This document shows positions 33,706-41,530 of a stretch of 64,000 nt of DNA, piece after piece. The number at the start of each line of letters is the position of its first letter. Positions within the stretch are counted from its first letter, which is position 1. The notes under the pieces are model-generated. The model did not search any database and was not told the DNA's origin. It saw only the letters and a list, made by a program, of their open reading frames with translations. The stretch covers positions 62,001-126,000 of the forward strand of contig NZ_JAUQYP010000002.1 in the NCBI RefSeq assembly GCF_030586465.1. Direction: 5' to 3'. Origin of the DNA: Actinotalea lenta (lineage in GTDB: Bacteria > Actinomycetota > Actinomycetes > Actinomycetales > Cellulomonadaceae). Position numbers and translations under genes: made by a program.

Positions 33706-34301
33706 GCGCCGGGGCGCTCGGGCTGCTCCTGGCTGCCGGCGCCGGCCGCCGGATGGGTACGCCCAAGGCACTCATGGGGACCGTCGAGGGGGGGACCTGG
33801 GCCGCGCGCGCCGCCCGGGTGCTGGCCGACGGCGGCTGCACGGACGTGCTCGCCGTCCTGGGGGCGCGTGCCGCTGAGGCGGCCGCGGCACTGCCCGTCG
33901 AGGTCGCAACAGTGGTGGCCGAGAACTGGCGCGACGGGATGGGTGCCTCGCTGGCCGCGGGCCTGCGTGCGGCCGCGGAGCACCCCCGTCGACCTGCCGT
34001 GGCGGTGGTCCACCTGGTCGACCTGCCCGACGTGCCCGCCGCGGCGGTGCGGAGGGTGCTGGACAGAGCGGACGGGCGGACCGACGCCCTGGTCCGCGCG
34101 ACGTACGCCGGCCGACCCGGGCACCCCGTGGTCCTCGGCCGGGCCCACTGGGACGCGGTGGCGGCCCAGGCGGGCGGGGAGCGCGGGGCGAACCGCTACC
34201 TCGCCGAGCACGACGCCCTCACGGTGGAGTGCGGGGACCTGGCCGAGGGCCGGGACGTGGACACGCCTGAGGCGCTGCGGCGCCCGGCGGCCGGGCTCTG
34301 A
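33702..34301 (+). CDS. MobA-like/MocA molybdenum cofactor cytidylyltransferase
   Basis: A 199-residue nucleotidyltransferase with GLLLAAGAGRRMGTPKAL, the MobA/MocA NTP-binding signature (LAAGxxxRMGxxK), and HLVDLPDVP for metal binding. It attaches CMP to molybdopterin to give the dinucleotide cofactor used by CoxL-type hydroxylases. The GTGA overlap with the XdhC-like gene shows co-translation. It completes the dedicated maturation pair for this enzyme. Confidence 0.85.
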   Translation: MSAGALGLLLAAGAGRRMGTPKALMGTVEGGTWAARAARVLADGGCTDVLAVLGARAAEAAAALPVEVATVVAENWRDGMGASLAAGLRAAAEHPRRPAVAVVHLVDLPDVPAAAVRRVLDRADGRTDALVRATYAGRPGHPVVLGRAHWDAVAAQAGGERGANRYLAEHDALTVECGDLAEGRDVDTPEALRRPAAGL

Positions 34302-34356
34302 CCCCGGCGGACGGACGACATGACGAATCCACACGGGGGTGAGGCCGATCTCAACG

Positions 34357-34368
34357 ATCATCGATGAT
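34357..34368. promoter_or_regulatory. Perfect palindrome ATCATCGATGAT upstream of the DUF1097 gene
   Basis: This is the only exact copy of the 12-bp island palindrome. It lies in the 157-nt gap between the cytidylyltransferase and DUF1097 genes. No good -10 box is visible directly before it. Confidence 0.6.
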
Positions 34369-34370
34369 TC

Positions 34371-34399
34371 GGTGCGCTCAGGCGCCGCCTGAGCGCACC
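34371..34399 (+). terminator. Hairpin next to the palindrome
   Basis: GGTGCGCTCAGG (34371-34382) pairs with CCTGAGCGCACC (34388-34399) around a 5-nt loop. It begins two bases after the operator. It could end the upstream operon or act in the leader of DUF1097. Confidence 0.55.
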
Positions 34400-34458
34400 C
34401 CCGTGACATCCCCCAGCGGGCACCGACGCCCGCGTCGAACAAAGGAGTTCTGGGTCCA

Positions 34459-35052
34459 ATGGAGAAGAAGGAACGCATGCCCCTGTGGCTGGCGGTCGCG
34501 ATCACCGTGGTGATCGCCCTCCCGCTCGGCCTCTGGCTGAAGGAGTTCAGCCTCCCCCTGTGGATCGTCTTCGCGGTCTGGGCGGAGTACTTCGCATTCG
34601 GCGGGACGCTCAAGGGCGCGCGCACGCTCGCGCCGGCGTTCCTCACCGGTGCCGGCGTCGCCCTGGCCGTCCAGGCGTTCGCGACCTTGCTGATCGACCT
34701 GTTCGGCAGCGCACAGCTGGTGGTGCCCGGTGACGTCGCGATCCTCGTGGCGTACTTCATCGGGTTCTGCGTGTTCGTGTGGATGATGAAGTTCTTCCAG
34801 GTGCTCCAGGGCGGCTCGCTGGCGTACTTCCAGGGGATCGCGCTCACCCTCGGGTCGATCTTCACGGGCCAGGGCGCGGCGTGGGTCGGTCACTCGACCA
34901 ACAGCTACGCCCTTCTCATCGGCGCGGCGATCGTCGCGATCGTGTCCTGCTTCGCGGGCATCCTGATCGGCTGGATCAACATCTGGCTCAACGGGGTCAG
35001 GGACGTCCCGGAGGCAGCTGCGGCCACCGAGGCGGCGGCGGCGACAGCCTGA
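34459..35052 (+). CDS. DUF1097 family membrane protein
   Basis: A 197-residue integral membrane protein with about five hydrophobic helices (LWLAVAITVVIALPLGLWL, LWIVFAVWAEYFAFGG, FLTGAGVALAVQAFATLLI, VAILVAYFIGFCVFVWMM, YALLIGAAIVAIVSCFAGILIGW). The layout fits DUF1097 (YcdZ-like). The C-terminus is Ala/Glu/Thr-rich. The ATG follows AAAGGAG at 34441. It may be the transporter or a transport accessory of the island, since no other permease is encoded there. Family identification is moderate. Confidence 0.7.
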   Translation: MEKKERMPLWLAVAITVVIALPLGLWLKEFSLPLWIVFAVWAEYFAFGGTLKGARTLAPAFLTGAGVALAVQAFATLLIDLFGSAQLVVPGDVAILVAYFIGFCVFVWMMKFFQVLQGGSLAYFQGIALTLGSIFTGQGAAWVGHSTNSYALLIGAAIVAIVSCFAGILIGWINIWLNGVRDVPEAAAATEAAAATA

Positions 35053-35065
35053 CGCCCGCGGTCGC

Positions 35066-35107
35066 CGGCGGGCCGGCCACGCCTCACGAGGGTGGGCCGG
35101 CCCGCCG
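35066..35107 (+). terminator. GC-rich hairpin after the DUF1097 gene
   Basis: CGGCGGGCCGGCC (35066-35078) pairs perfectly with 35095-35107; the loop is 16 nt. It starts 14 nt after the stop and overlaps the beginning of the phosphotransferase remnant. Confidence 0.65.
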
Positions 35108-35300
35108 TCGTCCGCTCGGGGAGCACTCCGCGACCGTGCACGCGGTGCTGCGGCACCTCGAGGCGGTCGGTTTCGACGGAGCGCCCCGGTTCCTGGGGGT
35201 CGGCGCGCGTGGCCGGCTCCTCGCGGACGCCTACGGGTTGGACGTCGGCCTGCGGACCCACGTCGTGCCCACGTCGAACGCCCTGGTTCATGCCCGGTAG
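35091..35300 (+). pseudogene. Remnant of an aminoglycoside-phosphotransferase-like gene (internal deletion)
   Basis: The frame reads a stretch strongly like the N-terminus of APH-family kinases (RPLGEHSATVHAVLRHLE, then AVGFDGAPRFLGV). It then jumps to RLLADAYGLD, which resembles the C-terminal end of the same family, before a stop at 35298. About 70 residues remain of a normal 250-300, with no catalytic HxDxxxxN or IDxD motif and no plausible start. This looks like an ancient in-frame deletion remnant. Family identity is by pattern memory. Confidence 0.6.
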
Positions 35301-35323
35301 GCGTGCCGCTGCGGCGACGGCGC

Positions 35324-36634
35324 TCAGCGCGGGTGGGGCGCGACCTGCACAGGCAGCTCGGGTGACCACGGCGGGAGCGGGATCGCCGCCATCGCCTGAC
35401 CGGCCTCGACCTGGGTCACCTCCGCCGGGACCACCGCCAGCGCGTGGGCCAGGTGCAGCGAGCCGACCAGGTGCGAGGCGGAGCCGAGCCGGTGGGTGGG
35501 GCGGGCCAGGAACGGCTCGCCCGGCCGCTCCGGCGGCTCGAGGCGCACCGGCGCGTACTGCCGGCGACCGGCGGGGGAGCGCCACGCCTCGGCAGCCCTG
35601 ACCGGCACCGTGGCGGTCTCGGCGTGCGGGTCACGGCCGGCGAGGACCGCCAGGGCGGGTCGGACGAGCACCCGGAACCCGACGAACGAGCTCACCGGGT
35701 TGCCCGGGAGGGCGAGCACCGGCACGTCCCCGTGGGAGGCCGCCAGCGTGCCGAGGCCTTGCGGCTTGCCCGGCTGCATCGCGACCTGGACGAAGCGCAC
35801 CCGGGGCGACTCGAGGGCCTGGCGCACCACCTCGTACGCGCCCGCGGAGATCCCGCCGCACGTCACCACCAGGTCGGCGGCCTCGGCCGCGCGGGCCAGG
35901 ACCGCGCGCAGCGTGCCCGGGTCGTCACCCACCCGCTCGGCGACCGGGACGTCGGCACCCCACTCGGTCGCGAGCGCGACGAGCATCGTGAGGTTCGAGT
36001 CCGGGATCGTGCCCCCGCCGAGCGCCTCACCGGGCGCCGCGAGCTCGTCGCCGGTCGAGACGACGGCCAGCCGGGGCCTGCGCGCCACCGGCAGCTCGCC
36101 GTAGCCCACCGCCGCGGCCGCGGCGAGCGCGGCCGCTCCGAGCCTGGTCCCGGCCGGCATCACGGGCGCGCCCACCGCCACGCCCTCGCCGCGGTGGCGC
36201 ACAGAGGCGCCGACCACCACGGGCTCGAGGACGCGCACCGCGGGGGGCAGCGGCACCGACCCGCGCGGCTGGTCGGTCAGCTCGACGGGCACCACGGCGT
36301 CGGCGCCCTCGGGCAGGGGAGCGCCGGTCATGATGCGGATCGCGGTGCCGGGGGCGAGCACGGACGCACCGCGTGGCCCGGCGGGCTGGTCGTCCGCGAC
36401 CGGCAGCTCGACGGGCCGCCCGGCGGACGCGCCGGCCACGTCGGCGGCGCGCACGGCGAACCCGTCCATCGAGGAGTTGGTGAACGGGGGAGCGGGCAGC
36501 CGGGCGGTGAGGTCCGCCCTGAGCGTCAGCCCCAGGCACGCGGCGAGCGGAAGCGTGGCTGCCGGCGGTGGGCTCACCAGCTCCAGGATCTCGGCGAGGT
36601 GCTCGTCAACGGTCCTGGTGGGCGACTCGGGCAT
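35324..36634 (-). CDS. moeA: Molybdopterin molybdotransferase MoeA
   Basis: A 436-residue MoeA. Typical stretches are PPFTNSSMDGFAVRAADV, IMTGAPLPEGADAVVPVE, VVSTGDEL, DSNLTML, TCGGISAGAYEVV and ALPGNPVSS. It inserts molybdate into adenylylated molybdopterin in the last common step of cofactor synthesis. The ATG at 36634 follows GAGGAACGCG. The minus-strand gene has a palindrome copy 38 nt upstream of its start, placing it in the island regulon. Confidence 0.92.
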   Translation of the reverse strand: MPESPTRTVDEHLAEILELVSPPPAATLPLAACLGLTLRADLTARLPAPPFTNSSMDGFAVRAADVAGASAGRPVELPVADDQPAGPRGASVLAPGTAIRIMTGAPLPEGADAVVPVELTDQPRGSVPLPPAVRVLEPVVVGASVRHRGEGVAVGAPVMPAGTRLGAAALAAAAAVGYGELPVARRPRLAVVSTGDELAAPGEALGGGTIPDSNLTMLVALATEWGADVPVAERVGDDPGTLRAVLARAAEAADLVVTCGGISAGAYEVVRQALESPRVRFVQVAMQPGKPQGLGTLAASHGDVPVLALPGNPVSSFVGFRVLVRPALAVLAGRDPHAETATVPVRAAEAWRSPAGRRQYAPVRLEPPERPGEPFLARPTHRLGSASHLVGSLHLAHALAVVPAEVTQVEAGQAMAAIPLPPWSPELPVQVAPHPR

Positions 36635-36671
36635 CCGCGTTCCTCTCCTCGCGGGCAAGGGCGCTTGCCCG

Positions 36672-36683
36672 ATCATCGATCAT
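36672..36683. promoter_or_regulatory. ATCATCGATCAT palindrome between moeA and the GntR gene
   Basis: An 11-of-12 match to ATCATCGATGAT lies in the 162-bp divergent gap between moeA and the GntR/FCD regulator gene, 114 nt before the regulator start. The regulator's likely -10 is TAGACT at 36761-36766. The site could serve autoregulation and control of moeA. Confidence 0.6.
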
Positions 36684-36796
36684 CCGGCGCGCGGAGCGCG
36701 CCAGCCGTGTACCCTCACCGCAACCTGCCGTAGTACCGCAGGTGGGAGGGGCGATCTCGGTAGACTGGGCCAACGGTACGGGTGGGAGGTGCGGGG

Positions 36797-37534
36797 ATGG
36801 TCAGCCGCTCGGCAGGGCCGCTGTGGGAGCAGGTCAAGGAGATCCTGCTCAAGCGGATCATCGCCGGTGAGCTCGCGCCGGACGCCCGCATCGTCGAGGT
36901 CCAGGTCGCCCGGGAGCTCGGGGTCAGCCAGGCCCCGGTGCGGGAGGCGCTGAAGTCCCTCGAAGCCCTCGGGCTGGTCGACATCCTGCCGTTCAGCGGT
37001 GCCCGGGTGCACCGCCAGACCCCCAAGGAGCTCCTGGACGCCTACTCCGTGCGCGCCGAGCTCGAGGTGCTCGCGATCCGCTTCGCCTCGGCCCGCGGCG
37101 CGAACTTCTCGTCCCTGACGGCGCGGATGGGGGACATGTACCACGCAGCGGCCGAGGGCGACATGATGCGTCTGTCGATCGCCGACACGGCCTTCCACGA
37201 GGAGATCATCAAGGCGTCGGACAACGCCGAGCTCCTGCGGCTGTGGCACAACCTGCAGCCGAGCACGCGCGCGTACATCACCCTGATCAGCCCCGGGGCG
37301 GACCCGAACTGGACGGTGGGCCTGCACCCCCCGATCCTCAACACGCTCCTGGCGGGCGACCTCGAGGGTGCGACCGAGGCGATGCGTCAGCACTTCGCGC
37401 TCGCGCGGGCACGGCTGGAGGTCGGCATCGCTCACCGCGGTGAGGACGAGCCGCCTGCCGCGCTCCAGGCCGCCGTCGAGGCAGAGGCGACGGCCAAGGC
37501 CGCCGCCGAGGCGAGCAGCGCCGTCATCGCCTGA
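36797..37534 (+). CDS. GntR/FCD family transcriptional regulator
   Basis: A 245-residue regulator. The N-terminal GntR winged helix is LWEQVKEILLKRIIAGELAPDARIVEVQVARELGVSQAPVREALKSLEALG. The C-terminal FCD domain has YSVRAELEVLAIRFA, DTAFHEEIIKASDN (Asp and His metal/ligand residues), and a last conserved His in MRQHFALA. FCD regulators normally sense organic acids or sugar acids. It is the only regulator inside the 22-42 kb island and therefore the first candidate to bind ATCATCGATGAT. Its stop overlaps the convergent transketolase gene by 11 nt. Confidence 0.88.
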   Translation: MVSRSAGPLWEQVKEILLKRIIAGELAPDARIVEVQVARELGVSQAPVREALKSLEALGLVDILPFSGARVHRQTPKELLDAYSVRAELEVLAIRFASARGANFSSLTARMGDMYHAAAEGDMMRLSIADTAFHEEIIKASDNAELLRLWHNLQPSTRAYITLISPGADPNWTVGLHPPILNTLLAGDLEGATEAMRQHFALARARLEVGIAHRGEDEPPAALQAAVEAEATAKAAAEASSAVIA

Positions 37535-38465
37535 GTCGCTCGGCCACCTGCGCGGCCACCTTCGCCGGGGTGAGGCCGTACAGGTCCAGGAGGTCGTCGT
37601 TGGTCCCGGACTCGGGATACACGTCCTGGAAGCCGAGCCGGTCCAGCCTGGTCGGGCGGTGCTCGGAGAGGACCTCCGCCACCGCGCCACCCAGCCCACC
37701 GAGCACGGAGTGCTCCTCGATGGTGATGACGCGCCCGGTGGACGCGGCGTCGACGATGCCGTCCACGTCGAGCGGCTTGAGGGTGGGCACGTGCACCACG
37801 CGCGCGTCCACGCCCTGCTCGGCGAGCAGGTCCGCGGCCTGCAGAACGCGTGGCGTCTGGGTTCCGGTGGACAGCAGCGACACGTCGGAGCCCTCGCGCA
37901 GGACGGCGACCGTCCCGATCTCGAAGGGGCGCCCCGGTTCGAAGACCCGCGGCGTGGCGTCCCGCACCAGGCGGACGTACACCGGTCCCTCGTACTGCGC
38001 GGCCCACCGCAGGGCGCCCTCGGCCTCGACGTCGTCCGCGGGTGCGATGACGACCATGCCGGGCATGTCGCGCATGATCGCGAGGTCGTCGACGATGATG
38101 TGGCTCATCCCCGTGGACCCGGTGAACAGACCCGCGTAGCTCGGCGTGATCTTGACGTTGGCGCCGGTCTGCGCGATGAGCACGCGCACCTGGTCCAGCG
38201 GCCGCACCACGGCGAACGCGACGAACGTCGACACGAACGGGATGAGCCCGGTCGTGGCCAGGCCGGCTGCGACCCCGAGCATGTTCTGCTCCGCGATGCC
38301 CATCTCGAGGAACCGGTCCGGGTGAGCCTTCTCGACGATGTCCGCCTTCGTCGAGCTCGCCACGTCGCCGTCGACGACGACGATCCGCGGGTCGTCGTCG
38401 GCGAGCGCCGCGACCACCCGGCCGAACACCTCGCGCTGGGCCACGCCCATGGGGAGCGTCATCAT
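37524..38465 (-). CDS. Transketolase C-terminal subunit (split type)
   Basis: A 313-residue protein with the transketolase pyrimidine-binding domain (VVVDGDVASSTKADIVEK, RFLEMGIAEQNMLGVAAGLA with the conserved Glu) and C-terminal domain (VITIEEHSVLGGLGGAVAEVL). It pairs with the N-terminal subunit encoded immediately upstream (stop/start overlap) to form a thiamine-diphosphate transketolase. Such split enzymes often replace the housekeeping one in particular sugar pathways. Confidence 0.9.
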   Translation of the reverse strand: MMTLPMGVAQREVFGRVVAALADDDPRIVVVDGDVASSTKADIVEKAHPDRFLEMGIAEQNMLGVAAGLATTGLIPFVSTFVAFAVVRPLDQVRVLIAQTGANVKITPSYAGLFTGSTGMSHIIVDDLAIMRDMPGMVVIAPADDVEAEGALRWAAQYEGPVYVRLVRDATPRVFEPGRPFEIGTVAVLREGSDVSLLSTGTQTPRVLQAADLLAEQGVDARVVHVPTLKPLDVDGIVDAASTGRVITIEEHSVLGGLGGAVAEVLSEHRPTRLDRLGFQDVYPESGTNDDLLDLYGLTPAKVAAQVAERLRR

Positions 38466-39364
38466 CACTGCCTCACCGCCTCGGTCCCGGCGCCGAGATC
38501 GGCGAGCGCCGTCGCGTAGTCCTCGGGGCTCAGCGGCTTGCTGTGCCACGTGTAGTCGTCCTCCATGTACGACACGCCCTTCCCCTTGACCGTCTGGGCG
38601 ATGATCGCCGTCGGACGCGAGTCCGTCTGCTCGATCGCCTGGCGCAGGGTCGCCAGGATGTCCCGCATGTCGTGCCCGTCCATGTCGAGGACCCGCCAGC
38701 CGAACGCCCGCCACTTGTCGGCGAGCTGACCGGGCGTGTGCGGCGGCTTGACCAGCCGGGTCGGGCCGTCGCGGTCGACGAGCCAGCCGAACTGCTGGAG
38801 GTGGTTCTCGTCGACGATCACCACGAGGTTGTCCAGGCGGTGGCGGGCGGCGGCCATCGCGGCCTCCCAGACCTCGCCCTCCTGGCACTCTCCGTCGCCG
38901 AGCATCGCGAACGCGAGGAAGTCCTTGCGCTGCAGGCGTGCGCCGAGCGCCATCCCCATCGCGGCGGAGATCCCCATGCCCAGGGACCCGGTGGACATGT
39001 CGATGCCGGGCAGCCGGGTCATCTCGGGGTGGCCCTGGAGGCGTGAGTGCACGGCGTCGAACGTCAGGAGCTCGTCGACCGGGAGGTAGCCACGGTGCGC
39101 CATCGTGGCGTAGAGGCCGATCGCGGAGTGCCCCTTGGAGAGCACGAACCGGTCGCGGTCCGGCCACGTCGGCTCGTCCGGCCGGATCCGCAGGACCTTG
39201 AAGTAGAGCGCGGTGAGGATGTCCGCCGCGGACAGCGGCCCGCCGAGGTGACCGGCCTTGGCGACGTTGATCGCCTCGATCACCGAGATGCGCACCTGGC
39301 GGGCTGTCTCCTCGAGCGCGGCGATCTCCGCGTCGTCGAAGGAGGCGGGCAGTCGTGGCGCCAT
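38465..39364 (-). CDS. Transketolase N-terminal subunit (split type)
   Basis: A 299-residue thiamine-diphosphate-binding half: KAGHLGGPLSAADIL, FVLSKGHSAIGLYA, and GDGECQEGEVWEAAMAA followed by VDENHLQQFG (the GDG...N thiamine motif). It transfers two-carbon ketol units between sugar phosphates. The gene lies between the cupin gene (2-nt gap) and the C-terminal subunit. The presence of a transketolase in an island with a Mo-hydroxylase implies a ketose or sugar-like intermediate. Confidence 0.9.
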   Translation of the reverse strand: MAPRLPASFDDAEIAALEETARQVRISVIEAINVAKAGHLGGPLSAADILTALYFKVLRIRPDEPTWPDRDRFVLSKGHSAIGLYATMAHRGYLPVDELLTFDAVHSRLQGHPEMTRLPGIDMSTGSLGMGISAAMGMALGARLQRKDFLAFAMLGDGECQEGEVWEAAMAAARHRLDNLVVIVDENHLQQFGWLVDRDGPTRLVKPPHTPGQLADKWRAFGWRVLDMDGHDMRDILATLRQAIEQTDSRPTAIIAQTVKGKGVSYMEDDYTWHSKPLSPEDYATALADLGAGTEAVRQ

Positions 39365-39365
39365 G

Positions 39366-39728
39366 TCAGCTCTCCTTCTCGTAGGAGCCGGCGCGCACCG
39401 AGGGCGTGAAGACGCACAGCAGCTCGAGGTCCTCGGGTCCGTCCGACTCCGTCGCGTGGAAGGTGCCGGGGGCGACGTGGACCAGGACGCCGGGCGTCAG
39501 CTCCGCCGTGGCGTCCGGGGAGACGATGCGACCGCGTCCCTTGACGCAGAAGATCGTCTCCTCCTCGGCCGGGTGGATGTGGCCTTCCGGGCGCGAGCCG
39601 GCCGGGTACACCGACAGTCCGATGGACAGGTGCTCGGCGTCGCTGTTCCAGGGGCCGAAGTAGGTGTGGAACGTGCGTCCAGGCAGATCGATGGACTCGG
39701 CGTCCTCGAGGACGTAGCGCGTGATCAC
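39366..39728 (-). CDS. Cupin-domain protein
   Basis: A 120-residue single cupin with metal-binding motif 1 (GHIHPAEEETIFCVKGRGRI) and motif 2 (PGVLVHVAPGTFHATES). It is first gene of the minus-strand cupin-transketolase operon. The start is GTG 39728 with AAGGAG about 10 nt upstream. Small cupins in sugar pathways are often isomerases or mutarotases; the reaction here is unknown. Confidence 0.8.
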   Translation of the reverse strand: MITRYVLEDAESIDLPGRTFHTYFGPWNSDAEHLSIGLSVYPAGSRPEGHIHPAEEETIFCVKGRGRIVSPDATAELTPGVLVHVAPGTFHATESDGPEDLELLCVFTPSVRAGSYEKES

Positions 39729-39770
39729 GGCACCGTCACTCCTTCTCCGGCACCACCGCCGGCTCCGGGA

Positions 39771-39814
39771 ATTATCGATGATTTACACTAGTGACGGCCG
39801 CGATCGAGCGTCAA
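39771..39814 (-). promoter_or_regulatory. Promoter with ATTATCGATGAT operator for cupin-transketolase operon
   Basis: Read on the minus strand: TTGACG (39814-39809), 18 bp, TAGTGT (39790-39785), two bases, then the palindrome (39782-39771) over the expected +1. This matches the layout at 24249-24293 and strongly suggests one repressor controls both operons. Confidence 0.7.
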
Positions 39815-39902
39815 GGCGGGGTCGCGCGGGCACGGAGGCGATGGAGGAGGGCACGTGCATGCAGGTCGGCGGCCTGATCGTGGCCAACCGGACGGAGATC
39901 GC

Positions 39903-40961
39903 ATGATCATCGATGACAACCCGGTGCTGGTGATGCCGAGCCGTGAGCCGGCGGACGGTGCGGAGCTCGTGGACTCCCTGGGCCGGGTCGCACGCACGCT
40001 GCGTGTCTCCCTGACGGATCGCTGCACGCTCCGCTGCCGCTACTGCCTGCCGGCCGACGGCGTGCCGTGGATGCCCACCGAGGAGATGCTGACCGACGAC
40101 GAGGTCGTGCGGCTCGTCCGCCTCGCCGTCGAGCGGCTCGGCGTCCGTCGGGTGCGGCTGACCGGGGGGGAGCCGCTGCTGAGGCGCGGTCTCGTCGGGA
40201 TCGTGGCGCGGATCGCCGAGCTGCGGACGGCCCTCGGGACCCCGCCCCGCATCGCGCTGACGACGAACGGGGTGAGCCTGGCGCGATGGGCCGACGACCT
40301 GGCCGCGGCGGGGGTGGGCCGGGTCAACGTCTCGCTCGACACGCTGGACCCCGAGCTCTACGCCGCGATGACCCGACGGGACCGGTTGGCCGACGTGCTC
40401 GCCGGGCTCGCAGCGGCGCGGCGGGCCGGCCTCACGCCGATCAAGGTCAACGCGGTCCTGCTGCGCGGGGTCAACGACCACGAGGCCGTGCCGCTGGTGC
40501 GCTGGGCCGTGCGCGAGGGGTACCGGCTCCGGTTCATCGAGCAGATGCCGCTCGGGCCGGCGCAGGAGTGGGACCGCAGCCGGCTCGTGACGGCGGCGGA
40601 GATCCTGGAGCGACTGCGGGCCGAGCTGGACCTGGTGCCCCTGCCCGCGGCTCAGCGGGGCTCGGCACCCGCAGAGATGTGGCAGGTGGCCGGGACGGAC
40701 GCCGAGGTCGGGGTCATCGGGGCTGTCACGCGCCCGTTCTGCGCGGCGTGCGACCGTGTGCGTCTGACCGCGGACGGGCACGTGCGCACGTGCCTGTTCG
40801 CCGCGACCGAGACGGACCTGCGCTCGCTGCTGCGCGCGGGCGCGGGCGACGAGGAGCTGGCACGTGCGTGGCGCACGGCGATGCTGACCAAGCCGGCCGC
40901 CGGCATCCGCACCGGGCTGGTCGCCGCGCCGGATCGGCTCATGAGCGAGATCGGCGGTTGA
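39903..40961 (+). CDS. moaA: GTP 3',8-cyclase MoaA
   Basis: A 352-residue radical SAM enzyme. The N-terminal cluster is Cys41, Cys45, Cys48 (DRCTLRCRYCLP), the C-terminal GTP-binding cluster is Cys280, Cys283, Cys297, and the required C-terminal Gly-Gly is present. It converts GTP to 3',8-cyclo-GTP, the first step of molybdenum cofactor synthesis. ATG 39903 is preferred over GTG 39855. The palindrome ATCATCGATGAC covers codons 2-5, so the regulator would sit on the start of the gene. It is likely a dedicated copy for the island. Confidence 0.9.
   Translation: MIIDDNPVLVMPSREPADGAELVDSLGRVARTLRVSLTDRCTLRCRYCLPADGVPWMPTEEMLTDDEVVRLVRLAVERLGVRRVRLTGGEPLLRRGLVGIVARIAELRTALGTPPRIALTTNGVSLARWADDLAAAGVGRVNVSLDTLDPELYAAMTRRDRLADVLAGLAAARRAGLTPIKVNAVLLRGVNDHEAVPLVRWAVREGYRLRFIEQMPLGPAQEWDRSRLVTAAEILERLRAELDLVPLPAAQRGSAPAEMWQVAGTDAEVGVIGAVTRPFCAACDRVRLTADGHVRTCLFAATETDLRSLLRAGAGDEELARAWRTAMLTKPAAGIRTGLVAAPDRLMSEIGG
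39906..39917. promoter_or_regulatory. ATCATCGATGAC operator copy at the moaA start codon
   Basis: An 11-of-12 match to the island palindrome starts directly after the ATG of moaA. It is partly coding (Ile-Ile-Asp-Asp), so the constraint is double. Confidence 0.5.
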
Positions 40962-40963
40962 GG

Positions 40964-41530
40964 TCAGGGGCTGTTCACCCACTGGGAGGTGCCGTCGGCG
41001 AACACCTGGCGCTTCCAGACCGGGACCCGCTGCTTGACCCGGTCGACGAGCGCCGCCGTGGCGGCGAACGCCTCGGCGCGGTGCGCGGAGGAGACCGCCG
41101 CGGCCAGCGCGCAGTCGCCGACCTCGAGCCGTCCCACCCGATGCGTCACCGCCAGCGCGTCCAGGCCGAAGTCCGCCACGACCTCCTCGGCGATCTGGCG
41201 CATCAGGGCGGCGGCCGAGGGGTGAGCGCTGTACTCGAGGTGGTCGACCGACGACCCGTGGTCGTGATCGCGGACGACGCCGGCGAACGTGACGAGCGCC
41301 CCGGCGTGGTCCCGCGCGACCAGCCGGGCGAGAGCCTCGGCGTCGATCGGCCGATCCGTCACGTCGGCGGTCACGCCGGGGATGAGCGCACCCCGGGGAG
41401 CATCATCGATGGGGAGATCGCGCGCCTCCGGTGGGGGCGCCGCAGCGTCGACGAGGACTCCCCAGGCGCGACCGGCGTTCCTTTGCGACGATTCCACGGC
41501 GGCCAGCGTACTGTCCGATGCGCATTTCAT
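40964..41530 (-). CDS. moaE: Molybdopterin synthase catalytic subunit MoaE with N-terminal extension
   Basis: 188 residues from ATG 41530. The last 140 are MoaE: GALVTFAGVVRDHDHG, LEYSAHPSAAALMRQIAEEV, HRVGRLEVGDCALAAAVSSAHRAEAF, and KQRVPVWKRQVF with the catalytic lysines. It adds sulfur to precursor Z together with MoaD. About 50 extra residues at the N-terminus are unusual; a start further in is possible, but no good one with a ribosome site was seen. No moaC, moaD or mogA is in the window. The gene is convergent with moaA. Confidence 0.85.
   Translation of the reverse strand: MKCASDSTLAAVESSQRNAGRAWGVLVDAAAPPPEARDLPIDDAPRGALIPGVTADVTDRPIDAEALARLVARDHAGALVTFAGVVRDHDHGSSVDHLEYSAHPSAAALMRQIAEEVVADFGLDALAVTHRVGRLEVGDCALAAAVSSAHRAEAFAATAALVDRVKQRVPVWKRQVFADGTSQWVNSP

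Noticed and set aside
34357-34399. A CRISPR or integron-type repeat around the palindrome and hairpin
   Set aside because: There is only one hairpin and no spacer periodicity; copies of the palindrome are kilobases apart at promoters.
41402-41413. ATCATCGATGGG as another operator copy
   Set aside because: It lies inside the moaE reading frame and matches only 10 of 12; chance through Asp codons is likely.
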